Shown here piece after piece: positions 14,794 to 22,924 of a stretch of 34,332 nucleotides of DNA. Where the stretch lies: NCBI GenBank assembly GCA_029941885.1, contig JAPYTP010000030.1:8701-43032 (forward strand), read 5' to 3'. Source of the DNA: Myxococcota bacterium. GTDB taxonomy: Bacteria > Myxococcota_A > UBA9160 > UBA4427. The notes under the pieces are model-generated. The model had not been told where the DNA came from. It was given only the letters and a program-made list of their open reading frames with translations, and did not search any database. Made by a program: the position numbers and the translations under genes. The first letter of the stretch is position 1. Each line of letters opens with the position of its first letter.

Positions 14794-15534
14794 ATGGGCC
14801 GCTCCCTCAAATACGAGATCCCCGGTGAGGATCCCCGCGTTCCTCTCAGCGACGTCGCCGAGAAGGGGTGGACGTTGGTGTTTGCCTCGACGATGAAGTC
14901 GGCCTGCGGATCTCGATCCGGAGCCCCCCCGGATGGCCTCGAACAGACGCCTCGGCGCGTTCTCGAGATCGGCTTCGGCCGGGGCGAGTTCCTGCTGGCG
15001 ATGGCGGCCCGCGAGCCCCGAGTCCAGTTCATCGGCATCGAAGTGTCCTGGAAGCGCACACTCAAGATGGCCCGCAAGGTCGCCCGCGCGAAGCTCGAGA
15101 ACGTGCGCCTGGTGGACGATCGGGCGGAGCATGCGATCCAGGTGCTCTTCGAACCCGAGAGCCTCGACGCGATCTGGATCAACTTCACTGACCCCTGGCC
15201 CAAGGGGCGCCACGCCCACCGTCGATTGATCCGGACCGGTTTCGTGGGGGACGCCGCGGTGGCCCTGAAGGCGTCGGGGACGCTCTTCGTGGCCACCGAC
15301 GATGTTCCCTACGCCCTTCAGATCGACGAGGTCCTATCGAGGTCACCGCGGCTCGAGAACCTCAATGCCCCGTTCCCGTTCGTCTCGGAGGTCGCCGACC
15401 GCATGCGGACCGGCTATGAGGAACAGTGGCGCGCCGAGGGCCGGCCATTGCATTTTTTCACGTACCGCCCGAGCCCCAACGCGCATCGCGGGCGGACTCG
15501 TCCGGATCGGCCCTGCTCGGGGCGCGCACGATGA
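14794..15534 (+). CDS. trmB: tRNA (guanine-N7-)-methyltransferase TrmB
   Basis: 246 residues. The SAM-binding Rossmann start RVLEIGFGRGEFLLAMA (about 55-71), FIGIEVSWKRTLKMARK, and the hallmark INFTDPWPKGRHAHRRL (about 129-145) identify TrmB, which methylates G46 in the variable loop of tRNAs. A short Gly/Pro-rich insertion (about 37-52) separates the N-terminal segment from the SAM domain. The C-terminal 20 residues are Arg/Pro-rich and look disordered. Its TGA overlaps the ATG of rlmN by 4 bp (15531-15534), placing two RNA methyltransferases in one transcription unit behind the kinase gene. Confidence 0.94.
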   Translation: MGRSLKYEIPGEDPRVPLSDVAEKGWTLVFASTMKSACGSRSGAPPDGLEQTPRRVLEIGFGRGEFLLAMAAREPRVQFIGIEVSWKRTLKMARKVARAKLENVRLVDDRAEHAIQVLFEPESLDAIWINFTDPWPKGRHAHRRLIRTGFVGDAAVALKASGTLFVATDDVPYALQIDEVLSRSPRLENLNAPFPFVSEVADRMRTGYEEQWRAEGRPLHFFTYRPSPNAHRGRTRPDRPCSGRAR

Positions 15535-16661
15535 CCTCTGCAACCGAGAGTCGACACGCGAAGCGACGTCCCAACCTGAAGGATTACTCCCGCGAGGCGC
15601 TGCGGAAGCTCTTCAAGGCACGCGGCTGGCCGGCTTATCGCGGTGACCAACTGGCGACCTGGCTCTACAAGAACGGTGTCGACGATCTCGATCGGATGAC
15701 GAATCTGCCCGCGGCGATCCGCAGCGAACTCGCGCGCGAATTCGACCTGCGCTCGCTCGAGGTCGTCGAAACCCAGCGCTCGACGGACGGGACCCAGAAG
15801 CTTCTGCTCGCGGCGCTCGACGGCGTCCGAATCGAAGCCGTGCTGATTCCCGAGGAGCGACGGAATACCCTCTGCGTTTCGACTCAGGTCGGTTGTCCAC
15901 TCACGTGCAGCTTCTGTGCGACCGGGGCGCTCGGGTTCACCCGCAACCTCACGACCGCGGAAATCGTCGATCAGATCTTGCAGGCGATGCGCCAGATGGA
16001 GGAGGGGACGACCCTGACCAATCTGGTGTTCATGGGGATGGGCGAGCCGCTCCTGAATCTTCCCGCCGTCTCGGAAGCGATCCGGATCCTGACCGACCCG
16101 AAATCCTTCGCACTCGCGCCTCGACGCGTGACGGTCTCCACGGCGGGCGTACTGCCGCAGATCGGCCCGCTTCTCGAGGTCGCCCCGATCCATCTCGCCG
16201 TCAGTCTGCACGCCACGACGGATGAGGTTCGCGACGTGCTGGTGCCGCTCAATAAGCGCTTTCCGATCGCGGAATTGCTCCACACCCTCCGCGAGGAGCC
16301 CAATATCCATCGCCGGCGGCCGGTCTTTTTCGAGTACACGCTCATGGAAGGCGTGAACGACTCCGTCGAGGACGCGAGGCGCCTGCCCGGGCTGCTCGAT
16401 GGGATTCCGTCGAAGCTGAACATCATTCCGATGAATCCGCACCGGGACGCACCCTATCGGGCCCCGACCCCGGAAGTCGTCGATCGCTTCGCAGCCGTGC
16501 TCCATGACGCAGGGTTGCGCGTGACCCTGCGTCGCGATCGAGGTCGCGATATCGACGCCGCCTGCGGACAGCTGGCGAATCGCAGGCCTGTCTGCGCGCC
16601 GGATGGCCCCCTCGTGGCCGCCGGAGACGAGGGGGACCTCGAGGTGGAGGCCGCCCCCTAG
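15531..16661 (+). CDS. rlmN: Dual-specificity 23S rRNA/tRNA adenine-C2 methyltransferase RlmN
   Basis: 376 residues from the ATG overlapping the trmB stop; a longer upstream frame runs through trmB and is rejected. The radical-SAM cluster is C122-x3-C126-x2-C129 (VGCPLTCSFCATGALGFTRN), with the family Cys115 (TLCVSTQ) and the methyl-carrying Cys345 (DIDAACGQL) both present, so both catalytic Cys are intact. Other signatures: VFMGMGEPLLN, LAVSLHATTDEVRDVLVP, YTLMEGVNDS. RlmN methylates A2503 of 23S rRNA and A37 of some tRNAs. It probably forms one operon with the kinase gene and trmB. Confidence 0.96.
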   Translation: MTSATESRHAKRRPNLKDYSREALRKLFKARGWPAYRGDQLATWLYKNGVDDLDRMTNLPAAIRSELAREFDLRSLEVVETQRSTDGTQKLLLAALDGVRIEAVLIPEERRNTLCVSTQVGCPLTCSFCATGALGFTRNLTTAEIVDQILQAMRQMEEGTTLTNLVFMGMGEPLLNLPAVSEAIRILTDPKSFALAPRRVTVSTAGVLPQIGPLLEVAPIHLAVSLHATTDEVRDVLVPLNKRFPIAELLHTLREEPNIHRRRPVFFEYTLMEGVNDSVEDARRLPGLLDGIPSKLNIIPMNPHRDAPYRAPTPEVVDRFAAVLHDAGLRVTLRRDRGRDIDAACGQLANRRPVCAPDGPLVAAGDEGDLEVEAAP

Positions 16662-16770
16662 CCGAGAAGAGTCATTTCTGGCCGAATCCCGAATGCCATA
16701 AAGCGAGTGACTCGAGGAACCGATGGGGCCGGTAGGGAGGCCGCCGGTTCTACGCTGGCATAAAAACGAC

Positions 16771-17448
16771 ATGCTCTACGCCTTCGGCGACATCCACGGT
16801 GAGCTCGAGAAGCTCGATGAACTGCTCGAGCTGACGCCGCTCACGGCGGGCGATCGACTCGTGTTTCTCGGCGACTACATCGATCGCGGTCCCGACTCGC
16901 CGGGCGTGATCGAGCGGCTGATCTCGCTCGGCCAGGAGTATGAATGCGTCTTCCTGCTCGGGAACCACGAGTCGATGTTTCTCGATTTCCTCGGCTGGAC
17001 CGATGACGCCTATTTCGGAGGCGACGCGCTCCTGCTGAACGGAGGGGATCGGACGCTTGCAGGCTACGGCTACTTCGATCGCGAGGATACGAGTCGCGAA
17101 GGGTTTCGACTCCCCAAAGCCCACGAGGACTTCCTGCTCGGGCTGCGTCTCTCACACATCGAAGGCGACTACCTCTTCGTGCATGCCGGTGTGAGTCAGG
17201 ATCATTTGCGGTCGGGTGATCTGTCCTACGCGCTGCGGAAGTCGCGCCCCGAGGACATCCTTTGGAACCGCACTTCGGGCGAGTTGCCTCATGATCTAGG
17301 CGTTACGATGATCTACGGACATACGCCCAACGAGGATTTCGGCGTTCGCTGGAACTCGCCCTTCAGCATCGGCGTTGACACCGGCGCCGTCTATGGCGGT
17401 CCGCTGACCGCGATCCGGCTTCCCGACGAATTCATCTTCCAGGCGTGA
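16771..17448 (+). CDS. Metallophosphoesterase, PPP-type serine/threonine phosphatase or diadenosine tetraphosphatase-like
   Basis: 225 residues from MLYAFGDIHGELEKLDELLE. Metal-binding motifs are all present: GDIHG (Asp7, His9), GDYIDRGPDSP, GNHESM, later LFVHAGV and MIYGHTPNEDF. This order is that of bacterial PPP-family phosphatases (PrpA/PrpB, ApaH-like). Substrate, phosphoprotein or dinucleotide, cannot be decided. An in-frame ATG at 16723 with GAGG upstream would add 16 residues unlike the family N-terminus; I prefer 16771 because the conserved strand begins there. It follows rlmN by 109 bp, a gap that contains inverted repeats (GAGTCA/TGACTC), so it may be transcribed separately. Confidence 0.86.
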   Translation: MLYAFGDIHGELEKLDELLELTPLTAGDRLVFLGDYIDRGPDSPGVIERLISLGQEYECVFLLGNHESMFLDFLGWTDDAYFGGDALLLNGGDRTLAGYGYFDREDTSREGFRLPKAHEDFLLGLRLSHIEGDYLFVHAGVSQDHLRSGDLSYALRKSRPEDILWNRTSGELPHDLGVTMIYGHTPNEDFGVRWNSPFSIGVDTGAVYGGPLTAIRLPDEFIFQA

Positions 17449-17514
17449 CGCTAGAGGGAACGCGCGAATGGCAACTGCTCAGCCCGTCACGGCGTGTCCG
17501 GCGACGCTCTCCGG

Positions 17515-19764
17515 TTAGCTCCTCTGCGAGTTGCGTTGGCGCAATTTCGGAACCGTGAGCGTCGTCCCGGCGGAGAGCGCGTCGAGATTCACGTCCGGAT
17601 TGTACTGACGCAACAACCAGATCGGGACGTCGAAGCGGCGGGTCGAAAGGATCCAGAGGGAGTCACCAGGCCCTACCCGATGGATCAAGGTTCCCTCGAT
17701 TTTCCATTCGGCGAAGAACTCTTCCTGCAGCGAACGGTGATATTCGATCCGGATCCGTTCGAAGTCTTCGGGATTCACGCTGGAAAAATCGAGGCGCAGG
17801 CGTTGTTGCACGATGACCGGCTCTTCGAAACGAAGTCCGTTGATCTTTCGCAGCCGGCTGGCACGCAGGCCGAGCCACTCCGCGTAGTGGCCCAGGGTTT
17901 CGTTCGTCTGAACGAGAATCGTGCCGTCGTTGGCGACGGTGTAGTCAGAGGGGTCCGCGAGCAGGCCCGGACTCGGTTCGGTCGGGCTCTCGTCGCTCGC
18001 CGTGAGCGCTGCCTCGGCGGCGGTCGGCTCGCTCCCGCTCGTCATCCTGGCATCGGCGAAATCACTCGGGCTCGGTGAGAGCGCCGCGCTGCGTGCCGGG
18101 CTGAGCGCGGCCTCGGCCTCGGGATGGCTATCCGGGGTCTCCGGGGTGGAGGGGGGTTGGACCGGACTCGTTGCCGCCGTGACCACCGTCGGTTCCGGGG
18201 TCGATCGCGCGGTGACGCGCAGGCGCTGGCCCACCGCGATGCGATTCCTGCTGCGCAGTGCGTTCATCGAAACCAGCTCGGCCACGGTGATGCCGAAGCG
18301 GTCGGCGATATGGGTCAGGTTATCACCGCGCCGGACGGTATAGAATCCGCTCGCGGGAAGGGCGGCGGGCGCACTGTCGACCTTCGACGCCTTCTTGGGC
18401 CGGTAGGACGCGGCGCGGGTCTTCGGTGTGGCGGCGTCCGAGGGGAGCTTGATCTTCTGGCCGACGCGAATTCGATGTCGACTCTTGAGTCCGTTCAGCG
18501 CGACGAGTTCACTCACGCGGACGTGGTGTCGACTTGCGATCGTCGACAGCGTATCCCCACGGCGGACGACGTAATTAGAGTCGCGGGTCTGGCGGGCATG
18601 CTGATGTTTCTTGGGCAGGGCAGCGATTCCCTGACTGAGCGGCCGGGGCAATGAGGCGCGGGGCACGCGCAGGCTGAAGCCCTTGGGAATATATTTGGAC
18701 TCCCGCCAGACGGAAGACCGCAGCGCCGGATTCGCCTCCTCGAGGGTCATGGGGCCGACGCCGATCGATTTCGCGAGATGGCTCGGTTTCGCGTAGTAGG
18801 GCATGTCGATCGTGTCGAAGGCGATCGGTTGATCGAGCACGAGCGGGCCGAAATAGAACTCGGGATTCGAGGCCACGGTGGTCGCCGCCAGGAACTCCAC
18901 GTAGAAGTTGCGCGAGGCGAAACCGAAGGTCCGCGAGCGGTACTCACGAACGATCTTTGTGATGTCTTTCGTGCCCAGCTTGCGCGCGGCACGGCGCATT
19001 CCGGAGGCGCCGTGGTTGTAGGCGGTGATTGCCAGGGGCCAGGTGCCCGTGACCCGGTAGTTCTGTTCCAGGAGCCGCGCCGCAGCAATCGAGGCCCGAT
19101 AGGGGTCGAGTCGCTCATCGACGACATGATCGACCCGCATGAAACGTCGACCGGTCGAGCGGGTGAACTGCCAGAGTCCGGCGGCGCCCACCCTGGAGTA
19201 GACATTGGGGGTATACGAGGACTCGACATGGGGCAGATTCGAGATCTCGAGGGGGAGATTCAAGTCACGAAGTTTCGAGAGAATGTGCGGCTTGTAGGCG
19301 CCTGACCGGATCACGCCTGCCCGAAACTTGTTGGCCTGTCCGAGCTGAAAACGCACCCGGCTCGCGGATCTCTTGAGTGTCGAGTTGGAGACGCCGTCAC
19401 CGAAGAGAGCGAGGACCCGTTTCTCTTCCGCAGTGAGGCCCGAGCGTTTGCCCCGGGCGAGTTTCTGCAGGAGGGTTTTGTAGTGCTTCTTGCGTTTGTC
19501 GGTATGGCGCTCCTGCGCCTTCGCGGAGAGGCCGGTCGGGATCTTCGTGATCTCGTAGACGATCGCGAGGTTGCGGGTGTCGTGGAGAAGCCCGGCATCG
19601 GTGCCGACCTCGCCGTAGATCCGTTTCCAGAAGGCCACGTCGCGTTCCAGGCCGGCCGGCCTCGGGAAATCGCGGGGGGCGGCACTCGTGGGGCGAGCAG
19701 CGAACACGCCCGAGACCACGGAAAGGGCGGAGACGACCAACAGGACTCGCAGCAGATGCTTCAT
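17515..19764 (-). CDS. MltD-type membrane-bound lytic murein transglycosylase with multiple LysM domains
   Basis: 749 residues, much longer than E. coli MltD (about 450). Residues 1-28 form a Sec signal peptide (LLRVLLVVSALSVVSGVFA, then cleavage near TSA). The SLT transglycosylase domain spans about 155-330 with catalytic Glu181 in PHVESSYTPNVYSRVGAAGL and WQFTRSTG, ITAYNHGASGM, NFYVEFLAA. LysM modules follow: YVVRRGDTLSTIASRHHVRV, YTVRRGDNLTHIADRFGITV, a degenerate one near VANDGTILVQTNETLGHYAE, and a last one at HRVGPGDSLWILSTRRFDVP. A long Pro/Ser/Ala-rich linker separates LysM 2 and 3. It cleaves peptidoglycan in the periplasm. The extended N-terminal part between signal and SLT domain (about 30-150) is unfamiliar. 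No lipobox is evident. Confidence 0.92.
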   Translation of the reverse strand: MKHLLRVLLVVSALSVVSGVFAARPTSAAPRDFPRPAGLERDVAFWKRIYGEVGTDAGLLHDTRNLAIVYEITKIPTGLSAKAQERHTDKRKKHYKTLLQKLARGKRSGLTAEEKRVLALFGDGVSNSTLKRSASRVRFQLGQANKFRAGVIRSGAYKPHILSKLRDLNLPLEISNLPHVESSYTPNVYSRVGAAGLWQFTRSTGRRFMRVDHVVDERLDPYRASIAAARLLEQNYRVTGTWPLAITAYNHGASGMRRAARKLGTKDITKIVREYRSRTFGFASRNFYVEFLAATTVASNPEFYFGPLVLDQPIAFDTIDMPYYAKPSHLAKSIGVGPMTLEEANPALRSSVWRESKYIPKGFSLRVPRASLPRPLSQGIAALPKKHQHARQTRDSNYVVRRGDTLSTIASRHHVRVSELVALNGLKSRHRIRVGQKIKLPSDAATPKTRAASYRPKKASKVDSAPAALPASGFYTVRRGDNLTHIADRFGITVAELVSMNALRSRNRIAVGQRLRVTARSTPEPTVVTAATSPVQPPSTPETPDSHPEAEAALSPARSAALSPSPSDFADARMTSGSEPTAAEAALTASDESPTEPSPGLLADPSDYTVANDGTILVQTNETLGHYAEWLGLRASRLRKINGLRFEEPVIVQQRLRLDFSSVNPEDFERIRIEYHRSLQEEFFAEWKIEGTLIHRVGPGDSLWILSTRRFDVPIWLLRQYNPDVNLDALSAGTTLTVPKLRQRNSQRS

Positions 19765-19816
19765 GTACTCCCTCTCTCCCCCACCGATCGGCAGAATGCC
19801 AGCAAAATCGGAGCGG

Positions 19817-19844
19817 AAAAACGCCGAATGCCCGCGCTCGCGGG
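19817..19844 (-). terminator. Possible ffh terminator
   Basis: On the minus strand CCCGCG-AG-CGCGGG forms a perfect stem, with a run of five T residues starting 10 bases later. The gap between stem and T run is larger than ideal, so this is tentative. It lies between ffh and the transglycosylase gene. Confidence 0.3.
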
Positions 19845-19989
19845 ATGAATTGGGGGGAGGGAGGTTTCGATTGTCACGTCAGGCGCACGGTCGGTGTTCG
19901 GAGGGAGGTGAGGAGGTCCAGTGGGGCTCCGACTGAGTGAGTTGCCTGCCCGGTCGCTGCGGTTCCTCGCGGACCCGAACGACTAGAGC

Positions 19990-21513
19990 CTACTTCTTTT
20001 TCTTCTTCCGAGCGGCTCGTTGCTGCTTTCGCTTGTTCTTCCGGGCCTTGGGGTCCTGCCGTTTCTTGGTGGCACCAGCGCGGCCGCCACCACCACCACC
20101 GAGGAGCATGGAGGGATCCATGCCCGCCATGCCGCCCATGCCTCCGGGTGGCATCCCTCCCATCGCCGGCATGCCGCCCCCGCGGAGCCCCGAGAGCAGG
20201 CCGCTCTGCTTGCCGAGGGCGCTCATCATCTGACGCATCTGGCCAAAGCGGTCGATCAGGCCATCGATGTCCGCGATCTTCCGCCCGCAACCCTGCGCGA
20301 TCCGCCGGGCGCGGCTCTTGTCGATGATCTTGGGTTCCGCTCGCTCGGCCTTCGTCATCGACTGGATCATCGACTCGACCTTCGTGAGCTCGCTCTCGTC
20401 GACCTGGTCTGCCAGTCCGCCGATACCCGGCATCTTCGAGAAGACGTCCTTGAGCGGTCCGAGCTTCTGGACCATGCGCATCTGCTTCAGCAGGTCATCG
20501 AGCCCGAAGGCGCCCTTCAGGATTCGTTCGGCGTCCTCTTCGGCCTCTTTCTCGTCGACGACTTCCTCGAAATCCTTGACGAGGCCGACGATGTCGCCCA
20601 TCCCGAGAATTCGTGACGCGAGCCCCTCCGGTCGGAACTCTTCCAGTCGGTCGACGGTCTCGCCGGTCCCGAGGAATTTGATCGGGACTCCGGTCACGGC
20701 CTTGACCGCGAGGGCAGCACCGCCTCGGGCGTCGCCGTCGAGCTTCGTCAGGACCACGCCATCGAGTTGGATCTTCTCGGCGAATGCTCCCGCCACGTTG
20801 ACCGCATCACGGCCCATCAGTGCATCGCAGACGAGAAGTGTATTCGCGGGTTCGACGCCGGCGACGATCTCCTGGAGTTCGGACATCAGCGCATCGTCGA
20901 CGGCCAGGCGGCCGGCGGTGTCGTAGATGATTGCGGTGAAGCCCTCGCGCTTGGCACGTTCGAGGCCAGCGGCGCAGATCGAGGGCGGCAATTCGCCCGC
21001 AGTGCCGTGGTGGACGGGAACGTCGATCGAGGCACCGAGGGTCTTCAGCTGATCGACCGCTGCGGGTCGGTAGACATCGGCGGCGACGAGCAGCGGCTTC
21101 TTACCCTGTTTCTGGAGATGGACTGCGAGTTTGGCAGAAACGGTCGTTTTGCCGACACCCTGGAGACCTGCCAGCATGATGGAGGTGAGGCCCGATCGAA
21201 CCGCCAGAGAGGGATCGACGGGGCCCATCAGATCGACGAGTTCTTGCTCGCAGATCTTGATGAAATGCTGTCCGGGCGTGACCTTGATCTTGCGGCCCGT
21301 GCGGTCCTTGACGCGTGTCTTGACCTTCTCGCCGAGCCCACGCTCTTTCACGCGAGCGAGGAAGGATCGCGTGACCTGAAGGTCTACGTCCGCCTCGAGC
21401 AGCGACATGCGCACGTCGCGCAGCGCTTCGTCGATGCTGTCTTCGTTGAGTTCGCGAACGCCCTTCAGTCGGTCTGTGGCGTTCTTGAATCCCTGTGTGA
21501 CGGTCTCGAGCAC
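19990..21513 (-). CDS. ffh: Signal recognition particle GTPase Ffh
   Basis: 507 residues from a GTG (21513-21511) preceded by GGAGGAGTC, an excellent ribosome-binding site that overrides a longer upstream frame. The N domain begins LETVTQGFKNATDRLKG. The G domain has GLQGVGKTT (116-124), VAADVYRPAAVDQLK, IIYDTAGRLAVDD, TKLDGDARGGAAL and FLGTGETVDRLEEF. The M domain holds GMGDIVGLVKDFE, MIQSMTKAERAEPKII and SRARRIAQGCGRKIADID. Ffh binds SRP RNA and signal sequences for cotranslational membrane targeting. The C-terminus is unusual: a Gly/Met-rich segment followed by a strongly basic tail ending in five Lys. The SRP RNA gene was not found in this window. Confidence 0.96.
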   Translation of the reverse strand: MLETVTQGFKNATDRLKGVRELNEDSIDEALRDVRMSLLEADVDLQVTRSFLARVKERGLGEKVKTRVKDRTGRKIKVTPGQHFIKICEQELVDLMGPVDPSLAVRSGLTSIMLAGLQGVGKTTVSAKLAVHLQKQGKKPLLVAADVYRPAAVDQLKTLGASIDVPVHHGTAGELPPSICAAGLERAKREGFTAIIYDTAGRLAVDDALMSELQEIVAGVEPANTLLVCDALMGRDAVNVAGAFAEKIQLDGVVLTKLDGDARGGAALAVKAVTGVPIKFLGTGETVDRLEEFRPEGLASRILGMGDIVGLVKDFEEVVDEKEAEEDAERILKGAFGLDDLLKQMRMVQKLGPLKDVFSKMPGIGGLADQVDESELTKVESMIQSMTKAERAEPKIIDKSRARRIAQGCGRKIADIDGLIDRFGQMRQMMSALGKQSGLLSGLRGGGMPAMGGMPPGGMGGMAGMDPSMLLGGGGGGRAGATKKRQDPKARKNKRKQQRAARKKKKK

Positions 21514-21691
21514 GACTCCTCCGAGGGCGGCGTAGGTTAGCAGCGTCTTCGGGCACCGCGCGTTCTCGACTCGGATTCGTGCGGCCATCGGCTCGCGTAC
21601 TCGGATCGAGCGGCTTGCCCCCGCCTCCCCGGATCGGCATGCTTGTGCGCCCGGACGGCGCGAAGCCACATCTGGCGGCAGGAGAATTGCC

Positions 21692-21910
21692 TTGAGCATC
21701 GAGGTCGAAGCCCAGATCACGGGCAATGTGTGGAAGATCGAGACGAAGGTGGGCAGCGAGGTCGAGGAGGACGATGTGCTCTTGATCATCGAGTCCATGA
21801 AGATGGAGATCCCGGTCGAGGCGCCGGAGGGCGGTCGCGTCCTGGAAATCAAGGTCGCGGAGGGTCAGGCCATCGAAGAGGGCGACATCCTCGTCATTCT
21901 CGAGGCCTAG
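21692..21910 (+). CDS. Stand-alone biotin/lipoyl carrier protein (BCCP-like)
   Basis: 72 residues forming just one biotinyl domain: start TTG at 21692 with GGAG 7 nt upstream. The biotinylation site is in IIESMKMEIPVEAPEGG (Lys about 37) within the usual barrel (GSEVEEDDVLLIIE and EGQAIEEGDILVIL). Such small free carriers serve acyl-CoA carboxylases or oxaloacetate/methylmalonyl-CoA decarboxylases; none of those subunits is adjacent, so the partner is encoded elsewhere. It is transcribed divergently from ffh across a 178-bp gap and followed by a GNAT gene after 81 bp. Confidence 0.9.
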   Translation: MSIEVEAQITGNVWKIETKVGSEVEEDDVLLIIESMKMEIPVEAPEGGRVLEIKVAEGQAIEEGDILVILEA

Positions 21911-21991
21911 GCCGTCGGGTTCGGTGATGGAAGTCGGTAGCCTGGAGAGGCCTCGGAAAGTCCAGGTGCCTGGAGAAGGCGCGGGGAAGGC

Positions 21992-22852
21992 ATGGGGAAG
22001 GCGATGGGCGAGGTGCTTCGTGCTCGAAGGGTGGGATCGCACGAACAGGCTCGAGCCCTCGAATTTCTGAGCGCTGCTTCGGATGAGAACCTCGTCCTGA
22101 TCGACTACGTCTTGCGGCTCGGGCAGTCGCTCGGGGCCGGCGAGGTGCCTCCCCAGGTCTATGCCGCTTTCGACGGCAACCGGATCGAGGGCATCGTTGC
22201 GCTCCGGCCTAGCGTCGTTCTCTCGTCGGGACTCGGATCGGAGGCGCGGGATCTTCTGATTCCCTACCTGCTGCGAATCCCGAGCGGACTCCTGAAGAGC
22301 GATCGGGAACTCGTCGCACCGATCTGGAAGGCGCTCGAAAGCGCGGGTCGCCGCTCGATGATCGACCGGATCGAGATCGCGTACCGCCTGCGACCGGACG
22401 CCATGGTCGCCGCCGAGCCAGAGCTACCCGGGGTCGCACGACCCGCACGGCGTGAGGATCTCGAGGAACTCGTGCACGCCGCGCGCGCGAGTCTCTGGGA
22501 AGAGGACCGGCCCGATCCCGCCGAGGGCGATCCACAGGGGTTCCAACGGTGGGTGGAGGGGCGTCTACCCCGAGCGCGAATCGTGTCCGAAGACGGCCGG
22601 GCGATCTTCGTCGCCTATGCGGACGTGAGCCGACCCGAGGGTTGGTTGGTTCAGGGGGTCTACACCTGGCCGGAAGTTCGCCGTCGCGGCTACGCGCGTC
22701 GGGGGATGGATTCCATCGTGCGCGAAGCCTTTGCCTCCGGCGCTTCCCACGTCCAGCTAGCCGTCGTAGAAGGCAACGAGCGCGCCTTGAAGCTCTACGA
22801 GAATCTGGGATTCGAGGCCTTTGCGGAACTCCGTACGATTCTTTTTCGCTGA
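21992..22852 (+). CDS. GNAT-family N-acetyltransferase with extra N-terminal domain
   Basis: 286 residues. The C-terminal GNAT domain (about 145-285) shows ARPARREDLEELVHAARASL, motif A VQGVYTWPEVRRRGYARRGM (acetyl-CoA loop R-R-x-G-Y/A) and ERALKLYENLGFEAFAELRT. Residues about 10-135 form a second, weaker domain (EFLSAASDENLVLIDYVLRL) of the DUF4081-like kind often fused ahead of GNAT domains. Substrate unknown. Two in-frame ATGs (21992 and 22004) each follow a GGGGAAGG sequence created by a short direct repeat, so the exact start is ambiguous. It converges on the frameshifted gene at 22925. Confidence 0.84.
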   Translation: MGKAMGEVLRARRVGSHEQARALEFLSAASDENLVLIDYVLRLGQSLGAGEVPPQVYAAFDGNRIEGIVALRPSVVLSSGLGSEARDLLIPYLLRIPSGLLKSDRELVAPIWKALESAGRRSMIDRIEIAYRLRPDAMVAAEPELPGVARPARREDLEELVHAARASLWEEDRPDPAEGDPQGFQRWVEGRLPRARIVSEDGRAIFVAYADVSRPEGWLVQGVYTWPEVRRRGYARRGMDSIVREAFASGASHVQLAVVEGNERALKLYENLGFEAFAELRTILFR

Positions 22853-22924
22853 GGGGTGCGAACTCGACGTGTTAGGCAGTCGCTTCGCTCGCGCTCGGAA
22901 AACCGTTCCGTCTCACGCTCTCGA

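Noticed and set aside
15414-16772. Minus-strand frame of about 450 codons
   Set aside because: Antisense shadow of rlmN; the sense strand carries the full radical-SAM signature.
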